In this document: in pieces, positions 17,641 through 26,254 of the stretch | Layout: every line of letters starts with the position of its first letter | Position numbering within the stretch: the first letter of the stretch is position 1 | DNA from: Bacillus subtilis subsp. subtilis | Lineage (GTDB): Bacteria; Pseudomonadota; Gammaproteobacteria; Xanthomonadales; Xanthomonadaceae | Length of the DNA stretch: 64,000 nt | NCBI GenBank assembly: GCA_021733645.1 | Contig: JAHREJ010000013.1 | Location: forward strand, 1-64,000 | Direction: 5' to 3' | Program-made: the position numbers and the translations under genes | The notes under the pieces: model-generated | What the model saw: only the letters and a program-made list of their open reading frames with translations | Database searches by the model: none | What the model was told of the DNA's origin: nothing

Positions 17641-18404
17641 GCGCCAGCGCCCTTTACCGCGGTCGCATGCACCATCGCCGGCACGCGCCGCATCCGCATG
17701 CGTTCGGCTACCCGGTGGCGCAGCTGCTGCTCGACCTGGACGAGCTGGACAGCGTGTTCCAGCGCCGCTGGCTGTGGTCGGTGGGGCGGCGCAACCTGGC
17801 CGAATTCCGCCGCAGCGATTATCTGGGCGACCCGGCCGTCCCTTTGGCCGACGCGGTGCGCGCGCGCATCACCGAAGCGCTGGGCCACGCCCCGCAAGGG
17901 CCGATCCGCCTGCTGACCCACCTGCGCTATGCCGGCCATGCGTTCAACCCGGTCAGCTTCTACTACTGCTACGCCGCCGATGGCAGCACCCTGGACTGCA
18001 TCGTCGCCGAGATCACCAATACCCCGTGGAAAGAGCGGCACGCCTACGTGCTGCCCGTGGCCGACGCCGACGCCAACGGCCGCGCGCTGGCCTGGGAATT
18101 CGACAAGCAGTTCCACGTGTCGCCGTTCATGCCCATGGACTGCCGCTACCGCTGGCGGTTCACCGCGCCCGGCACCGACCTGCACGTGCACATGCAGGTG
18201 TGGCGCGCTGGCGTGCGGCAGTTCGACGCGGACCTGGTGCTGCAACGCCATTCCATCACCGCACGCGGCCTGGCCGGGGTGCTGCTGCGCTTCCCGCTGA
18301 TGACCCTGCAGGTGGTGGCCGCCATCCACTGGCAGGCACTGCGCCTGTGGCTCAAACGCAACCCCGTCCACGACCATCCTTCGCTTGCTGGAAAACGCCC
18401 ATGA
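17637..18404 (+). CDS. DUF1365 family protein
   Basis: A 255-residue member of DUF1365, recognised by LYRGRMHHRRHAPHPHAFGY at the N-terminus, RLLTHLRYAGHAFNPVSFYY in the middle and EITNTPWKERHAYVL. The conserved His and Tyr residues suggest a catalytic role but no activity is established that I can state. It overlaps the FAD gene (ATGA) and the next gene (ATGA), so it is made in step with both. Its steady association with CFA-type methyltransferases implies work on the same lipid substrate. Confidence 0.85.
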   Translation: MSASALYRGRMHHRRHAPHPHAFGYPVAQLLLDLDELDSVFQRRWLWSVGRRNLAEFRRSDYLGDPAVPLADAVRARITEALGHAPQGPIRLLTHLRYAGHAFNPVSFYYCYAADGSTLDCIVAEITNTPWKERHAYVLPVADADANGRALAWEFDKQFHVSPFMPMDCRYRWRFTAPGTDLHVHMQVWRAGVRQFDADLVLQRHSITARGLAGVLLRFPLMTLQVVAAIHWQALRLWLKRNPVHDHPSLAGKRP

Positions 18405-19657
18405 ACGACATGACCCGGCCAGTTGCCCTGGCCCAGCCCAGCGCACTGGAGCGCTTCCTGCGCACGCGCCTGCTGGCCCAGTTGACCCCGCTGCGTGGCG
18501 GTTGCCTGCAGGTCCGCGATGCTGCCGGCGATGTGCTGCTGGGCGACCCCGCCGCGCCGCTGCGGGTGACGGTCTGGGTGGACGATCCGGCGTTCTACCG
18601 CGCCGTGGCCGCGCAGGGCAGCGTGGGCGCGGGTGAGGCGTACATCCGCGGTGACTGGCGCTGCAGCGACCTGGTGGCACTGGTACAGCTGCTGGTGCGC
18701 AACCGCGACCTGTTGGATGGCATGGAGCGCGGCGTGGCACGCCTTGGCGGTTGGCTGCTGCAGGGCTGGAACCACCTGCGCCGCAACACGCGCGAAGGCA
18801 GTCGCCGCAACATCGCCGCGCATTACGACCTGGGCAACCCGTTCTTCTCGCTGTTTCTGTCGCCGGACCTGATGTATTCCTCGGCGCTGTACGCCCAATC
18901 CTCCGACACGCTGGAAGCGGCCTCGCAGCGCAAGCTGGCGCGCATCTGCGAACAGCTGCAGCTCACCCCGGACGACCACGTGGTGGAGATCGGTACCGGC
19001 TGGGGTGGCTTTGCGCTGTATGCGGCGGCCGAGTACGGCTGCCACGTCACCACCACCACCATCTCGGTGGAGCAATACACCCTGGCCAAAGCGCGCGTGG
19101 AAGCGGCCGGCCTGCAGGACAAGGTGACCCTGCTGCTGAAGGACTACCGCGACCTGGACGGTCAGTACGACAAGCTGGTGTCCATCGAGATGATCGAGGC
19201 GATCGGCGCGCAGTACCTGGACACCTACTTCGCCACGCTCACCCGCCTGCTCAAGCCTGACGGGCTGGCGCTGCTGCAGGCCATCACCATCGAAGACCAG
19301 CGCTACGAACAGGCGCGGCGCAGCGTGGACTACATCAAGCGCTTCGTGTTCCCCGGCAGCTTCATCCCCTCCATCAATGCCATCGTGGCGGCCAAGACCC
19401 GCAGCAGCGACCTGCAGCTGATCGGCCAGCACGACTTCGGCGCGTCCTACGCGCTCACCCTGCGTGCCTGGCGGCAGCGCTTCCTGGGGCAGCTGCCGGC
19501 GGTGCGTGCGCAGGGCTTCGACGAGCGCTTCATCCGCTTGTGGGAGTTCTACCTGGCCTACTGCGAAGGCGGCTTCCTGGAACGCTCGATCGGGGTGTCG
19601 CACCTGTTGATGGCCCGCCCGGACTACCGGCCGCCGCTGCAGCAGCAGGCCCACTGA
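18401..19657 (+). CDS. Cyclopropane-fatty-acyl-phospholipid synthase family methyltransferase
   Basis: A 418-residue SAM-dependent enzyme with an N-terminal lipid-binding region (residues about 1-120) and a C-terminal Rossmann methyltransferase. NIAAHYDLGNPFFSLFLSPD and the SAM loop VEIGTGWGGFA (near residue 194) are typical of CFA synthases, as are IEMIEAIG and KPDGLALLQAITI. It would add a methylene (or methyl) group across a double bond in membrane phospholipid acyl chains. The N-terminal frame continues far upstream inside other genes, but the ATGA overlap with DUF1365 sets the start at 18401. A second, different methyltransferase is encoded at 21007. Confidence 0.92.
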   Translation: MNDMTRPVALAQPSALERFLRTRLLAQLTPLRGGCLQVRDAAGDVLLGDPAAPLRVTVWVDDPAFYRAVAAQGSVGAGEAYIRGDWRCSDLVALVQLLVRNRDLLDGMERGVARLGGWLLQGWNHLRRNTREGSRRNIAAHYDLGNPFFSLFLSPDLMYSSALYAQSSDTLEAASQRKLARICEQLQLTPDDHVVEIGTGWGGFALYAAAEYGCHVTTTTISVEQYTLAKARVEAAGLQDKVTLLLKDYRDLDGQYDKLVSIEMIEAIGAQYLDTYFATLTRLLKPDGLALLQAITIEDQRYEQARRSVDYIKRFVFPGSFIPSINAIVAAKTRSSDLQLIGQHDFGASYALTLRAWRQRFLGQLPAVRAQGFDERFIRLWEFYLAYCEGGFLERSIGVSHLLMARPDYRPPLQQQAH

Positions 19658-19658
19658 G

Positions 19659-20216
19659 ATGCTGCGCTTCTGGGTCAACGTGATCGGCAACCAGCTGGTC
19701 TGGCTGTGCGCGGTGATCGGCGCCGGGCACGGCCTGCGCTGGCCGGCCCTGCTGGCCGCCAGCGTGTACGTGGGCAGCCAGTTGGCGTGGTCGGCGCAGC
19801 CCGGCGTGGAGATCCGGCTGCTTGGCGTGGCGCTGCTGTGCGGACTGCTGGTGGATGGCGTGGCCGGCGGCTCGGGTTGGGTGCAGTACGCCGCCGGCAA
19901 CACGGCAACGTGGCTGGCACCGGTGTGGATTCTGGCGTTGTGGGCGGCGTTTGCGATGACCCTGACCGTGTCCTTGGCCACCCTGCAGCGGCACCTGCGC
20001 ATCGCCGCGCTGGTCGGGCTGCTGCTGGCGCCGCTGGCGTATCTGTCGGCCGCGCGCGGCTGGTCGGCGGTGGTCTTCACTGAACCGCGCTGGCAGGGCG
20101 TGGCGCTGCTCGGCATCGGCTGGTCGATGGCGCTGCCGTTGCTGGCCGCCTGCGCCCGTCACTGGCAGCGCACGCTGCCGCACGCACTGTCTGTTCGATC
20201 CGGAGAACATGCATGA
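19659..20216 (+). CDS. DUF2878 family membrane protein
   Basis: A 185-residue integral membrane protein with about five or six hydrophobic helices and the DUF2878 N-terminal pattern FWVNVIGNQLVWLCAVIGAG. Its ATG is one base after the CFA-synthase stop and its end overlaps the DUF1295 start by 4 bp. Function unknown; location inside a lipid operon suggests a membrane partner or transport role for the modified lipid. Confidence 0.8.
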   Translation: MLRFWVNVIGNQLVWLCAVIGAGHGLRWPALLAASVYVGSQLAWSAQPGVEIRLLGVALLCGLLVDGVAGGSGWVQYAAGNTATWLAPVWILALWAAFAMTLTVSLATLQRHLRIAALVGLLLAPLAYLSAARGWSAVVFTEPRWQGVALLGIGWSMALPLLAACARHWQRTLPHALSVRSGEHA

Positions 20217-21010
20217 AACTGTTGTGGTGGGTGTGGCTGTACGCCGCGGTGATCATGAGCTGGGGCTGGTGGTGGCAGCGCCGCCATCAGAACATCGGCG
20301 TGGTCGACGTGCTGTGGGCCAAGGGTGTGGGCGCCTCGGCGCTGTTGCTGGCGCTGCTCGGCGATGGCGCCCACGCGCCGCGCATCGCCCTGGCGGTGCT
20401 CGGCGGGCTGTGGGGATCGCGGCTGGCACTGCACCTGTGGCACCGCGTGCGCAGCGAACCCGAAGACGGCCGTTACCAGCACCTGCGCAACCATTGGAAT
20501 GGCCATCAAGGCAAGATCTTCGGCTTCTTCCAGTTCCAGGCCGGGCTGATCGTATTGTTCGCGCTGCCGTTCGTGGCGGTGGCGCACAATCCGCAGCCCG
20601 ATGACCTGGGCTGGATCGTTGCGGCCATCGCGATGTGGCTGCTCAGTGTCGGCGGCGAAGCACTCGCCGACCGTCAGCTGGCGCGTTTCCGCGCCGACCC
20701 GTCCAACAAGGGCAAGACCTGCCGCCAGGGCCTGTGGCGGTACTCGCGGCACCCCAACTACTTCTTCGAATGGCTGCACTGGTTCACCTACGTGCTGCTG
20801 GCCGTGCACTCGCCGCTGTGGTGGCTGGCCTGGTCCGGCCCACTGGTGATGTATGTATTCCTGCGCTGGATCAGCGGCATTCCCTTCACCGAAGCGCAGG
20901 CGCTGCGCAGCCGCGGCGAGGACTACCGTGCGTACCAGCGCAGCACCCCGATGTTGTTTCCGTGGTTTCCCTCCCCAACATCGCCGCCGCGCGAGGAGTC
21001 TGCACCGTGA
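20213..21010 (+). CDS. DUF1295 membrane protein (steroid 5-alpha-reductase-like)
   Basis: A 265-residue multi-helix membrane protein. The C-terminal part, CRQGLWRYSRHPNYFFEWLHW, is the signature shared by DUF1295, steroid 5-alpha reductases and isoprenylcysteine methyltransferases, in which the RHPNY/E residues bind NADPH or SAM. A reductase acting on an unsaturated lipid chain is a reasonable inference. It overlaps its neighbours at both ends (ATGA upstream, GTGA downstream). Confidence 0.85.
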   Translation: MKLLWWVWLYAAVIMSWGWWWQRRHQNIGVVDVLWAKGVGASALLLALLGDGAHAPRIALAVLGGLWGSRLALHLWHRVRSEPEDGRYQHLRNHWNGHQGKIFGFFQFQAGLIVLFALPFVAVAHNPQPDDLGWIVAAIAMWLLSVGGEALADRQLARFRADPSNKGKTCRQGLWRYSRHPNYFFEWLHWFTYVLLAVHSPLWWLAWSGPLVMYVFLRWISGIPFTEAQALRSRGEDYRAYQRSTPMLFPWFPSPTSPPREESAP

Positions 21011-22080
21011 ATGTCGCCAGTGAGTACCTGCCCGCTCCCGATTACGCCGCCGGGGTGACCGGCCTGGCCGAACGTGGCCTGCTGCCCGACGCACTGCTGC
21101 GGCTGGGCATCCGCCGCCAGTGCCAGGCGCGCCTGCGCGAAGAGATGGCCGGGGGCCTGCAGGCACAGTCACAGCGCTTCGCCACGCGGCTCGCCGAGCT
21201 GTCGGGCAGCGCCGTGGCGCTGCACGTGGAGGCGGCCAACCGCCAGCACTACGAAGTGCCGGCCGAATTCTTCCACCTGTGCCTGGGCAAGCGCCTCAAG
21301 TACAGCTGCGGCTACTACGCCACCGGCAGCGAAACCCTGGACCAGGCCGAAGAGGCGATGCTGGCGCTGTACGGGCAGCGCGCGCAGTTGGCCGATGGCC
21401 AGCACATCCTGGAGCTGGGCTGCGGCTGGGGCTCGCTGACCCTGTGGATGGCCGAGCACTACCCCAACGCGCGCATCACCGGCGTGTCCAATTCCAACAG
21501 CCAACGCGAGTACATCCAGTCGCAGTGCCGCGCGCGCGGGTTGGGCAACGTCACCATCCTCACCCGCGACGTCAACCAGCTCGACCTGGAGGCAGAGCAG
21601 TTCGACCGCTGCGTCTCCATCGAGATGTTCGAACACATGCGCAACTACGCCACGCTGCTGCAGCGCATCCAGCGCTGGCTGCGCCCGGGCGGAAAACTGT
21701 TCGTGCATATCTTCGCGCACCGCACGCTGATGTACCCGTTCGAGACCGAGGGCGAGGACAACTGGATGGGGCGGCACTTCTTCACCGGGGGCCTGATGCC
21801 GGCCGCCGATACCCTGCTGTGCTTCCAGCAGCACCTGCAGCTGCAACAGCGCTGGCTGCTGGATGGCACCCACTACCAGCGCACCGCCAACCACTGGCTG
21901 GCCAACCAGGACCTGCAGAAGGAGGCTGTCATGGCGGTAATGCAGCAGACCTACGGCGCGGCATCGGCGGCGTTGTGGCAGCAGCGCTGGCGCATGTTCT
22001 GGATGGCCTGCGCCGAGTTGTTCGGCTACCAGCAGGGCCAGCAATGGCTGGTGGGCCACTACCTGTTCGCACGTCCCTGA
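21007..22080 (+). CDS. SAM-dependent methyltransferase, CFA-synthase/coclaurine-N-methyltransferase-like
   Basis: A 357-residue methyltransferase distinct from the one at 18401. The core NRQHYEVPAEFFHLCLGKRL, then YSCGYY, EEAMLALYGQRA and the SAM loop ILELGCGWGSLTLWMAEHYP resemble plant (S)-coclaurine N-methyltransferases and their bacterial relatives, with FEHMRNYATLL and the later HIFAHR. It lacks the long N-terminal lipid domain of CFA synthase. The start is a GTG at 21007 overlapping the DUF1295 stop, so translation is coupled. In this operon a fatty-acyl or lipid head-group substrate is more likely than an alkaloid; that is inference. Confidence 0.82.
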   Translation: MNVASEYLPAPDYAAGVTGLAERGLLPDALLRLGIRRQCQARLREEMAGGLQAQSQRFATRLAELSGSAVALHVEAANRQHYEVPAEFFHLCLGKRLKYSCGYYATGSETLDQAEEAMLALYGQRAQLADGQHILELGCGWGSLTLWMAEHYPNARITGVSNSNSQREYIQSQCRARGLGNVTILTRDVNQLDLEAEQFDRCVSIEMFEHMRNYATLLQRIQRWLRPGGKLFVHIFAHRTLMYPFETEGEDNWMGRHFFTGGLMPAADTLLCFQQHLQLQQRWLLDGTHYQRTANHWLANQDLQKEAVMAVMQQTYGAASAALWQQRWRMFWMACAELFGYQQGQQWLVGHYLFARP

Positions 22081-22092
22081 CCGGAGCACGCC

Positions 22093-22632
22093 ATGTCGAT
22101 TCGTCCCCTGCTTGGGCTGCTTGCCGCCGCCATGCTGCTCGGCGGCTGCGGCGGCAATACCCGTCCCATTCCACCGGTAGCGCAGGTGGACGTGCCGCGC
22201 TTCATGGGCGACTGGTACGTCATTGCGCATATTCCCAGCCGCCCCGAGCGTGAGGCGTTCGACGCGGTGGAGTCCTATGCGCTGCGCCCGGACGGGCGCA
22301 TCCAGACCACCTTCCGCTACCGCAAGGGCAGCTTCGATGCACCGGTGAAGACCATGCACCCCATCGGCACGGTCAAGCCCGGCACGAACGGGGCCGAATG
22401 GGGGATGCAGTTCATCTGGCCGATCCAGGCCGAATACGTGATCGTGTATCTGGATGCGGACTACCAGCAGACCATCGTTGGGCGCAGCAAGCGCGATTAC
22501 ATGTGGCTGATGGCGCGCACCCCGCGCATTTCCGACGCCGATTACCAGGCGGCCATGACCCGGCTGGCCGCGCTCGGTTACGACCTGTCCCAGGTACGCC
22601 GGGTGCCCCAATCCGGAAAAATGCCGGAATAA
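22093..22632 (+). CDS. Outer-membrane lipoprotein lipocalin, Blc-like
   Basis: A 179-residue lipocalin. A lipoprotein signal ends in LGGC (Cys19 as the lipidated residue), followed by the lipocalin GDWYVIAHIP (39-48) and the conserved YALRPDGRI and WPIQAEYVIVYLD strands. Bacterial lipocalins bind fatty acids or lysolipids in the outer membrane under stress. It lies 12 bp after the methyltransferase with its own ribosome site (GGAGCACGCC), so it is the likely last gene of the ECF-controlled operon. It could shuttle the modified lipid. Confidence 0.93.
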   Translation: MSIRPLLGLLAAAMLLGGCGGNTRPIPPVAQVDVPRFMGDWYVIAHIPSRPEREAFDAVESYALRPDGRIQTTFRYRKGSFDAPVKTMHPIGTVKPGTNGAEWGMQFIWPIQAEYVIVYLDADYQQTIVGRSKRDYMWLMARTPRISDADYQAAMTRLAALGYDLSQVRRVPQSGKMPE

Positions 22633-22777
22633 ACTGTTTCGTGCCGCGCTTCTCAGGCCTTGAGAAGGCCGCAGGCGATACTGTCCGCATCAGCCCGAGA
22701 GGACCGGTTCACCCCGATCCGGCTTGGGCGCGCAGGCGGATTGGCCGCCGGCGGGCAGGCGGACGGAGGAGTGCGGC

Positions 22778-24685
22778 GTGGCGGACAAGTACTGCGATCT
22801 GGTCATGAAGGGCGGCATCACCAGCGGCATCGTGTATCCCAGCGCGGTGCTGTCGCTGGCTCGCCAGTATCGCTTCAAAAGCATCGGCGGCACCTCGGCC
22901 GGGGCGATTGCCGCGGCGGTGGCGGCCGCGGCCGCGCTGGGGGATCGTCGCCGCCATGTAGGCCAGACGGTGGCCGAGCCGGTGGGCTTCCCGGGCCTGG
23001 CCGCCGTGTCGGCGCAGTTGTCCACGCGCGGATTCATCTACGGGCTGTTCCAGCCCGCCGCGGGCGCGCGTACCGCCTACCGGTTGCTGGTGATGCTCAC
23101 CGGCAATGCCAGCCTGCCGCGCAAGATCGCCTGCCTGCTGGCGGCGGTGTTCGCCATCGCCCCGGTAGAGCTGCTGGTGGCCTTGTTTGGCCTGCTCGGC
23201 GTGGGTTGGCTGGCCGCCGGCATCGATGGCATGTGGGCGACGCTGTTGCCATCGCTGCTGTGCGCGTATGGCGCCGGGGTGCTGGCGTCGGCATTGCGGG
23301 TGGCGCGGGTGGCGCGGCGCAACCTGCTGGGGCTGTGCAACGGGGCCACCCAGCCCGATGCGGCCACCCCGGCGCTGACCGACTGGCTGCACGAGCGTCT
23401 GCAGACCCTGGCCGGCAAGCCTCTGGACCAGCCGCTCACCTTCGGCGACCTGTACCACGCGCCGCGCTATGCCGGTGAGCCCCAGGGCGAGCATGCCATC
23501 ACCCTGCGGATGATCACCACCTGCGTCTCGCATACCGAACCGCGCACGTTGCCGTTCAGCGCCGCGCACTTCTGGTTCGTGCGCGAAGAGTTCCAGCAGT
23601 TGTTCCCGGCCAGCGTGGTCGACTGGCTGGTGGCGCAGGCCGGCGCGCCCGAGCGGGTGGATGGTCGCAACTACTACCGGCTGGTCGATGGCCAACACCT
23701 GCCGGTGCTGGTGGCCACGCGCATGAGCCTGAGCTTTCCGCTGCTGATCAGCGCCGTGCCGCTGCACGAGCCGGCGCGCCGCGAGCGTCGTTGCGAGCCG
23801 TTGGCCGATGCCAAGCCGCACGGTGACGCTGTCAACGTGGCCGACAGCATGGAAGGGCTGACCAGTGGTGGCCAGAGCTGCGGCCCGGTCATCACCGCGT
23901 TCCGGGTGTGCTGGTTCTCCGATGGCGGCATCAGCAGCAACTTCCCGATCCATCTGTTCGATGCCGCACTGCCACGCTGGCCAACCTTCGGCATCAACCT
24001 GGTGTACCCGCGCCATGCCGATGCGGTCAGCGTGCTGGCCGACGATGCGCGCGACGATGCGCGCGACGGAGCGGCGCAGATCGAGCGTGCGGTATTCCTG
24101 CCCACCGAAAACCGCCAGGGCTGGCAGCGCAGCTACCACTCGATCGCCCAGCCACTGGCGGCCGCGGAGATGTCCGGGTTCCTGTTCTCGATCGTGTCCA
24201 CCATGCAGAATTGGCGCGATGTGCTGCAGGCGCGCGCACCCGGCTACCGCGACCGCATCGTGCACGTGTCGCTGCAGGGCGACGAAGGCGGCATGAACCT
24301 GGACATGCCGCAGGACGTGCTCAGCCGCATCGCCGCCAAGGGCAGTGTGGCCGGCGAACGCTTCTGCGGATTTTCCTTCCAGAACCACTACTGGATCCGC
24401 TGGCGCAACCTGGCCTCGGCGTATCAGCGCTACACGTTGGAAATTGCACGGACCGATGATCCCGCCCAACGCGTGGCTGCCTGGGCCGACGCCTACCAGA
24501 GCGTGGCCATCGGCGAGCCACCGCCGCCGTCGTACCGGTTCGGCTCGGAGGACAAGCGCCGCCAGTCCCAGCAGTTGTGGCGGCTGATGGCCGACCAGGG
24601 ACACGCCTGGGAAGACCTCGGCCCGGACCTCACCGACGGCGCCCCGCGCCCGCTGCCGCAGATGAAGGTCACCCCGATCTATTGA
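22778..24685 (+). CDS. Patatin-like phospholipase
   Basis: A 635-residue lipase. The oxyanion loop GGITSGIVYP (12-21), the nucleophile elbow GTSAG (38-42, Ser40) and the catalytic DGG (Asp about 382, in FSDGGISSNFPIHLFDAALP) form the Ser-Asp dyad. A hydrophobic stretch with two probable helices lies near residues 125-185, so the protein may be membrane-associated. A GTG at 22778 after a GGAGG site (22765) was chosen over an upstream TTG at 22724. It follows the lipocalin by 145 bp with a hairpin but no T-run between. Lipid turnover or envelope maintenance is likely; substrate unknown. Confidence 0.87.
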   Translation: MADKYCDLVMKGGITSGIVYPSAVLSLARQYRFKSIGGTSAGAIAAAVAAAAALGDRRRHVGQTVAEPVGFPGLAAVSAQLSTRGFIYGLFQPAAGARTAYRLLVMLTGNASLPRKIACLLAAVFAIAPVELLVALFGLLGVGWLAAGIDGMWATLLPSLLCAYGAGVLASALRVARVARRNLLGLCNGATQPDAATPALTDWLHERLQTLAGKPLDQPLTFGDLYHAPRYAGEPQGEHAITLRMITTCVSHTEPRTLPFSAAHFWFVREEFQQLFPASVVDWLVAQAGAPERVDGRNYYRLVDGQHLPVLVATRMSLSFPLLISAVPLHEPARRERRCEPLADAKPHGDAVNVADSMEGLTSGGQSCGPVITAFRVCWFSDGGISSNFPIHLFDAALPRWPTFGINLVYPRHADAVSVLADDARDDARDGAAQIERAVFLPTENRQGWQRSYHSIAQPLAAAEMSGFLFSIVSTMQNWRDVLQARAPGYRDRIVHVSLQGDEGGMNLDMPQDVLSRIAAKGSVAGERFCGFSFQNHYWIRWRNLASAYQRYTLEIARTDDPAQRVAAWADAYQSVAIGEPPPPSYRFGSEDKRRQSQQLWRLMADQGHAWEDLGPDLTDGAPRPLPQMKVTPIY

Positions 24686-24754
24686 GCCCGTGGAGCCCAC
24701 CGTGGGTCGTCTGCTTCCCGCATCGGGGTCAAGCATTCCCGGCATCGGACACCT

Positions 24755-24771
24755 GTCGACCAACGCTCGAC
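24755..24771. repeat. Short hairpin repeat next to the regulator stop codon
   Basis: GTCGA / TCGAC arms flank a seven-base loop, between the patatin gene and the end of the leftward regulator. The same loop sequence CCAACGC recurs in the hairpin at 40725, showing that both are members of one dispersed family. No T-run is present. Confidence 0.4.
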
Positions 24772-24772
24772 C

Positions 24773-26170
24773 CTAGCCGCGCCCGGGCAACTGCGCGAAC
24801 GCGCGCTGCATGCAGTCCTCGCGCGGGCACACCCGGCAGCCTGGGCCGATCGACACCGAATTGCCCGGGCTCTGGATATCCAGGCCGCGCGAGTAGATCA
24901 ACCGCTCGGCATGCTGCAGGTCGCAGCCCAGTGCCACGGCGAAGGTCTTGCGCGGCTGCCCATGCCCGATCGGGCCGCTGCTCACCTGCCGGGCCAGCCA
25001 GAAATGACGGCGCCCGTCGGGCATGCGCGCGGTCTGGGTGAGCACCCGCCCGGGCTGGTTGAATGCCTCGTACACGATCCACAGCGGGCAGGACCCGCCC
25101 ACCTGCGAAAAATGGAAATCGGTGGCCGAGTGGCGCTTGGACACGTTGCCGGCCCGGTCCACCCGGATGAAAAAGAACGGCAGCCCCGGCGCGCTGCGCC
25201 GGGCCAGCGTGCTCAGGCGGTGGCAGACCGCCTCGAAGCCGACCCCGAAGCGGTGCGCCAACGCGTCGATGTCGTAGCTGCTGTGCTCGGCGGCGCGCAG
25301 GAACTGCGCATACGGCATCACCAGCGCCCCGGCGAAGTAGTTGGACATGCCGATCCGCGCCTGCGCGATCTGCTCCGGCTCGCGGAAGCCGGCCCGCGCG
25401 ATCACCGCATCGATCTGCGCCGCATAGCCCAGCAGCGCCAGCTCGGCGGCCATCTGGAACGCCTGCTGGCCCGGCTCCAGGTAATCGGGCAACCACAGGG
25501 TGCGGCTGCCGCCGTCGTACACCCGCTTCTCGCGCCCGGCCTGCAGCGGCGCCACTTCCACCAGCACGCCGTGGCGGTCGGCCAGCAGCTGGCGCAGCCG
25601 CGGCGCCACATGCCCGGCCACCAGCCCCCATTCGCCGAACAACTGCTCGGCCAGGTCGTCCAGCTCGGGGATGTGGTTGTGCATGCGGTTGAAGAAATCG
25701 CGCACCTGGTCGCCGGCCGGCAGCGCCTGCCCGGCATGCACATCACCCAGCTGGAACTCCAGCGCGGCCGCATGCTCGCGCAGCACCAGGTGGCGGCGGT
25801 GCAGGTCCAGCAGCGCCTGGCTCACCTGCGGCAGGTTGCCGGCCATGGCGCGCAGTTCGGTGCTGCTCACATCATCCAAGCCCAGGTCACGCAGCGTCTG
25901 GCCCAGCGCTTCCTGCAGCGCGCCGGGCTCATCCACGTCGAACAGCCCGGAAACGTCGCCCAACACCTCGCGCAGCTTGTTCTGCACCGCCGGGGTCAAC
26001 GGACGCTTGTTGCGCTCGATCTGGTTCAGATAACTGGCCGACAGCCCCAGCGCCCGCGCCAGGTCCACCTGGCTGAAGCCACGCTGCTCGCGCAGCTTGA
26101 GCAGGCGCAGGCCGATCTGGCGATGGGGGGGCTGGCTATTCACAGAATTCACAAGAATCGTAGCGGGCAT
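24773..26170 (-). CDS. Short-chain fatty-acyl regulator family (XRE HTH plus IrrE/ImmA-like domain)
   Basis: A 465-residue regulator. Residues about 14-70 form an XRE helix-turn-helix (LRLLKLREQRGFSQVDLARA, LGLSASYLNQIERNKRPLT). The middle is an ImmA/IrrE-like region (MAAELALLGYAAQIDAVI), and the C-terminal domain with GPGCRVCPREDCMQRAF is the conserved cysteine region of the RamB/PrpR/ScfR family that senses short acyl-CoAs. It is divergent from the valine-catabolism operon it likely controls. The start is uncertain: ATG 26170, or GTG codons at 26154 or 26145; the later ones would free the putative operator from the coding region. Confidence 0.85.
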   Translation of the reverse strand: MPATILVNSVNSQPPHRQIGLRLLKLREQRGFSQVDLARALGLSASYLNQIERNKRPLTPAVQNKLREVLGDVSGLFDVDEPGALQEALGQTLRDLGLDDVSSTELRAMAGNLPQVSQALLDLHRRHLVLREHAAALEFQLGDVHAGQALPAGDQVRDFFNRMHNHIPELDDLAEQLFGEWGLVAGHVAPRLRQLLADRHGVLVEVAPLQAGREKRVYDGGSRTLWLPDYLEPGQQAFQMAAELALLGYAAQIDAVIARAGFREPEQIAQARIGMSNYFAGALVMPYAQFLRAAEHSSYDIDALAHRFGVGFEAVCHRLSTLARRSAPGLPFFFIRVDRAGNVSKRHSATDFHFSQVGGSCPLWIVYEAFNQPGRVLTQTARMPDGRRHFWLARQVSSGPIGHGQPRKTFAVALGCDLQHAERLIYSRGLDIQSPGNSVSIGPGCRVCPREDCMQRAFAQLPGRG

Positions 26171-26221
26171 TGGCCAGATTAAGCGCATACAGCCCGGAAA
26201 TCGAGGTTGGCTCTGTGAATA
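26137..26221. promoter_or_regulatory. Putative operator: divergent inverted repeat between regulator and mmsA
   Basis: TATTCACAGA at 26137-26146 and its exact complement TCTGTGAATA at 26212-26221 face each other across the intergenic region. A further ATTCACA at 26148-26154 repeats the half site. This spacing (about 75 bp) could allow looping by the divergent ScfR-type regulator. The arrangement is seen in the sequence; binding is inferred. Confidence 0.5.
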
Positions 26222-26254
26222 ATGCCAACAACTTTCGACCCCCCGGGATTGTCC

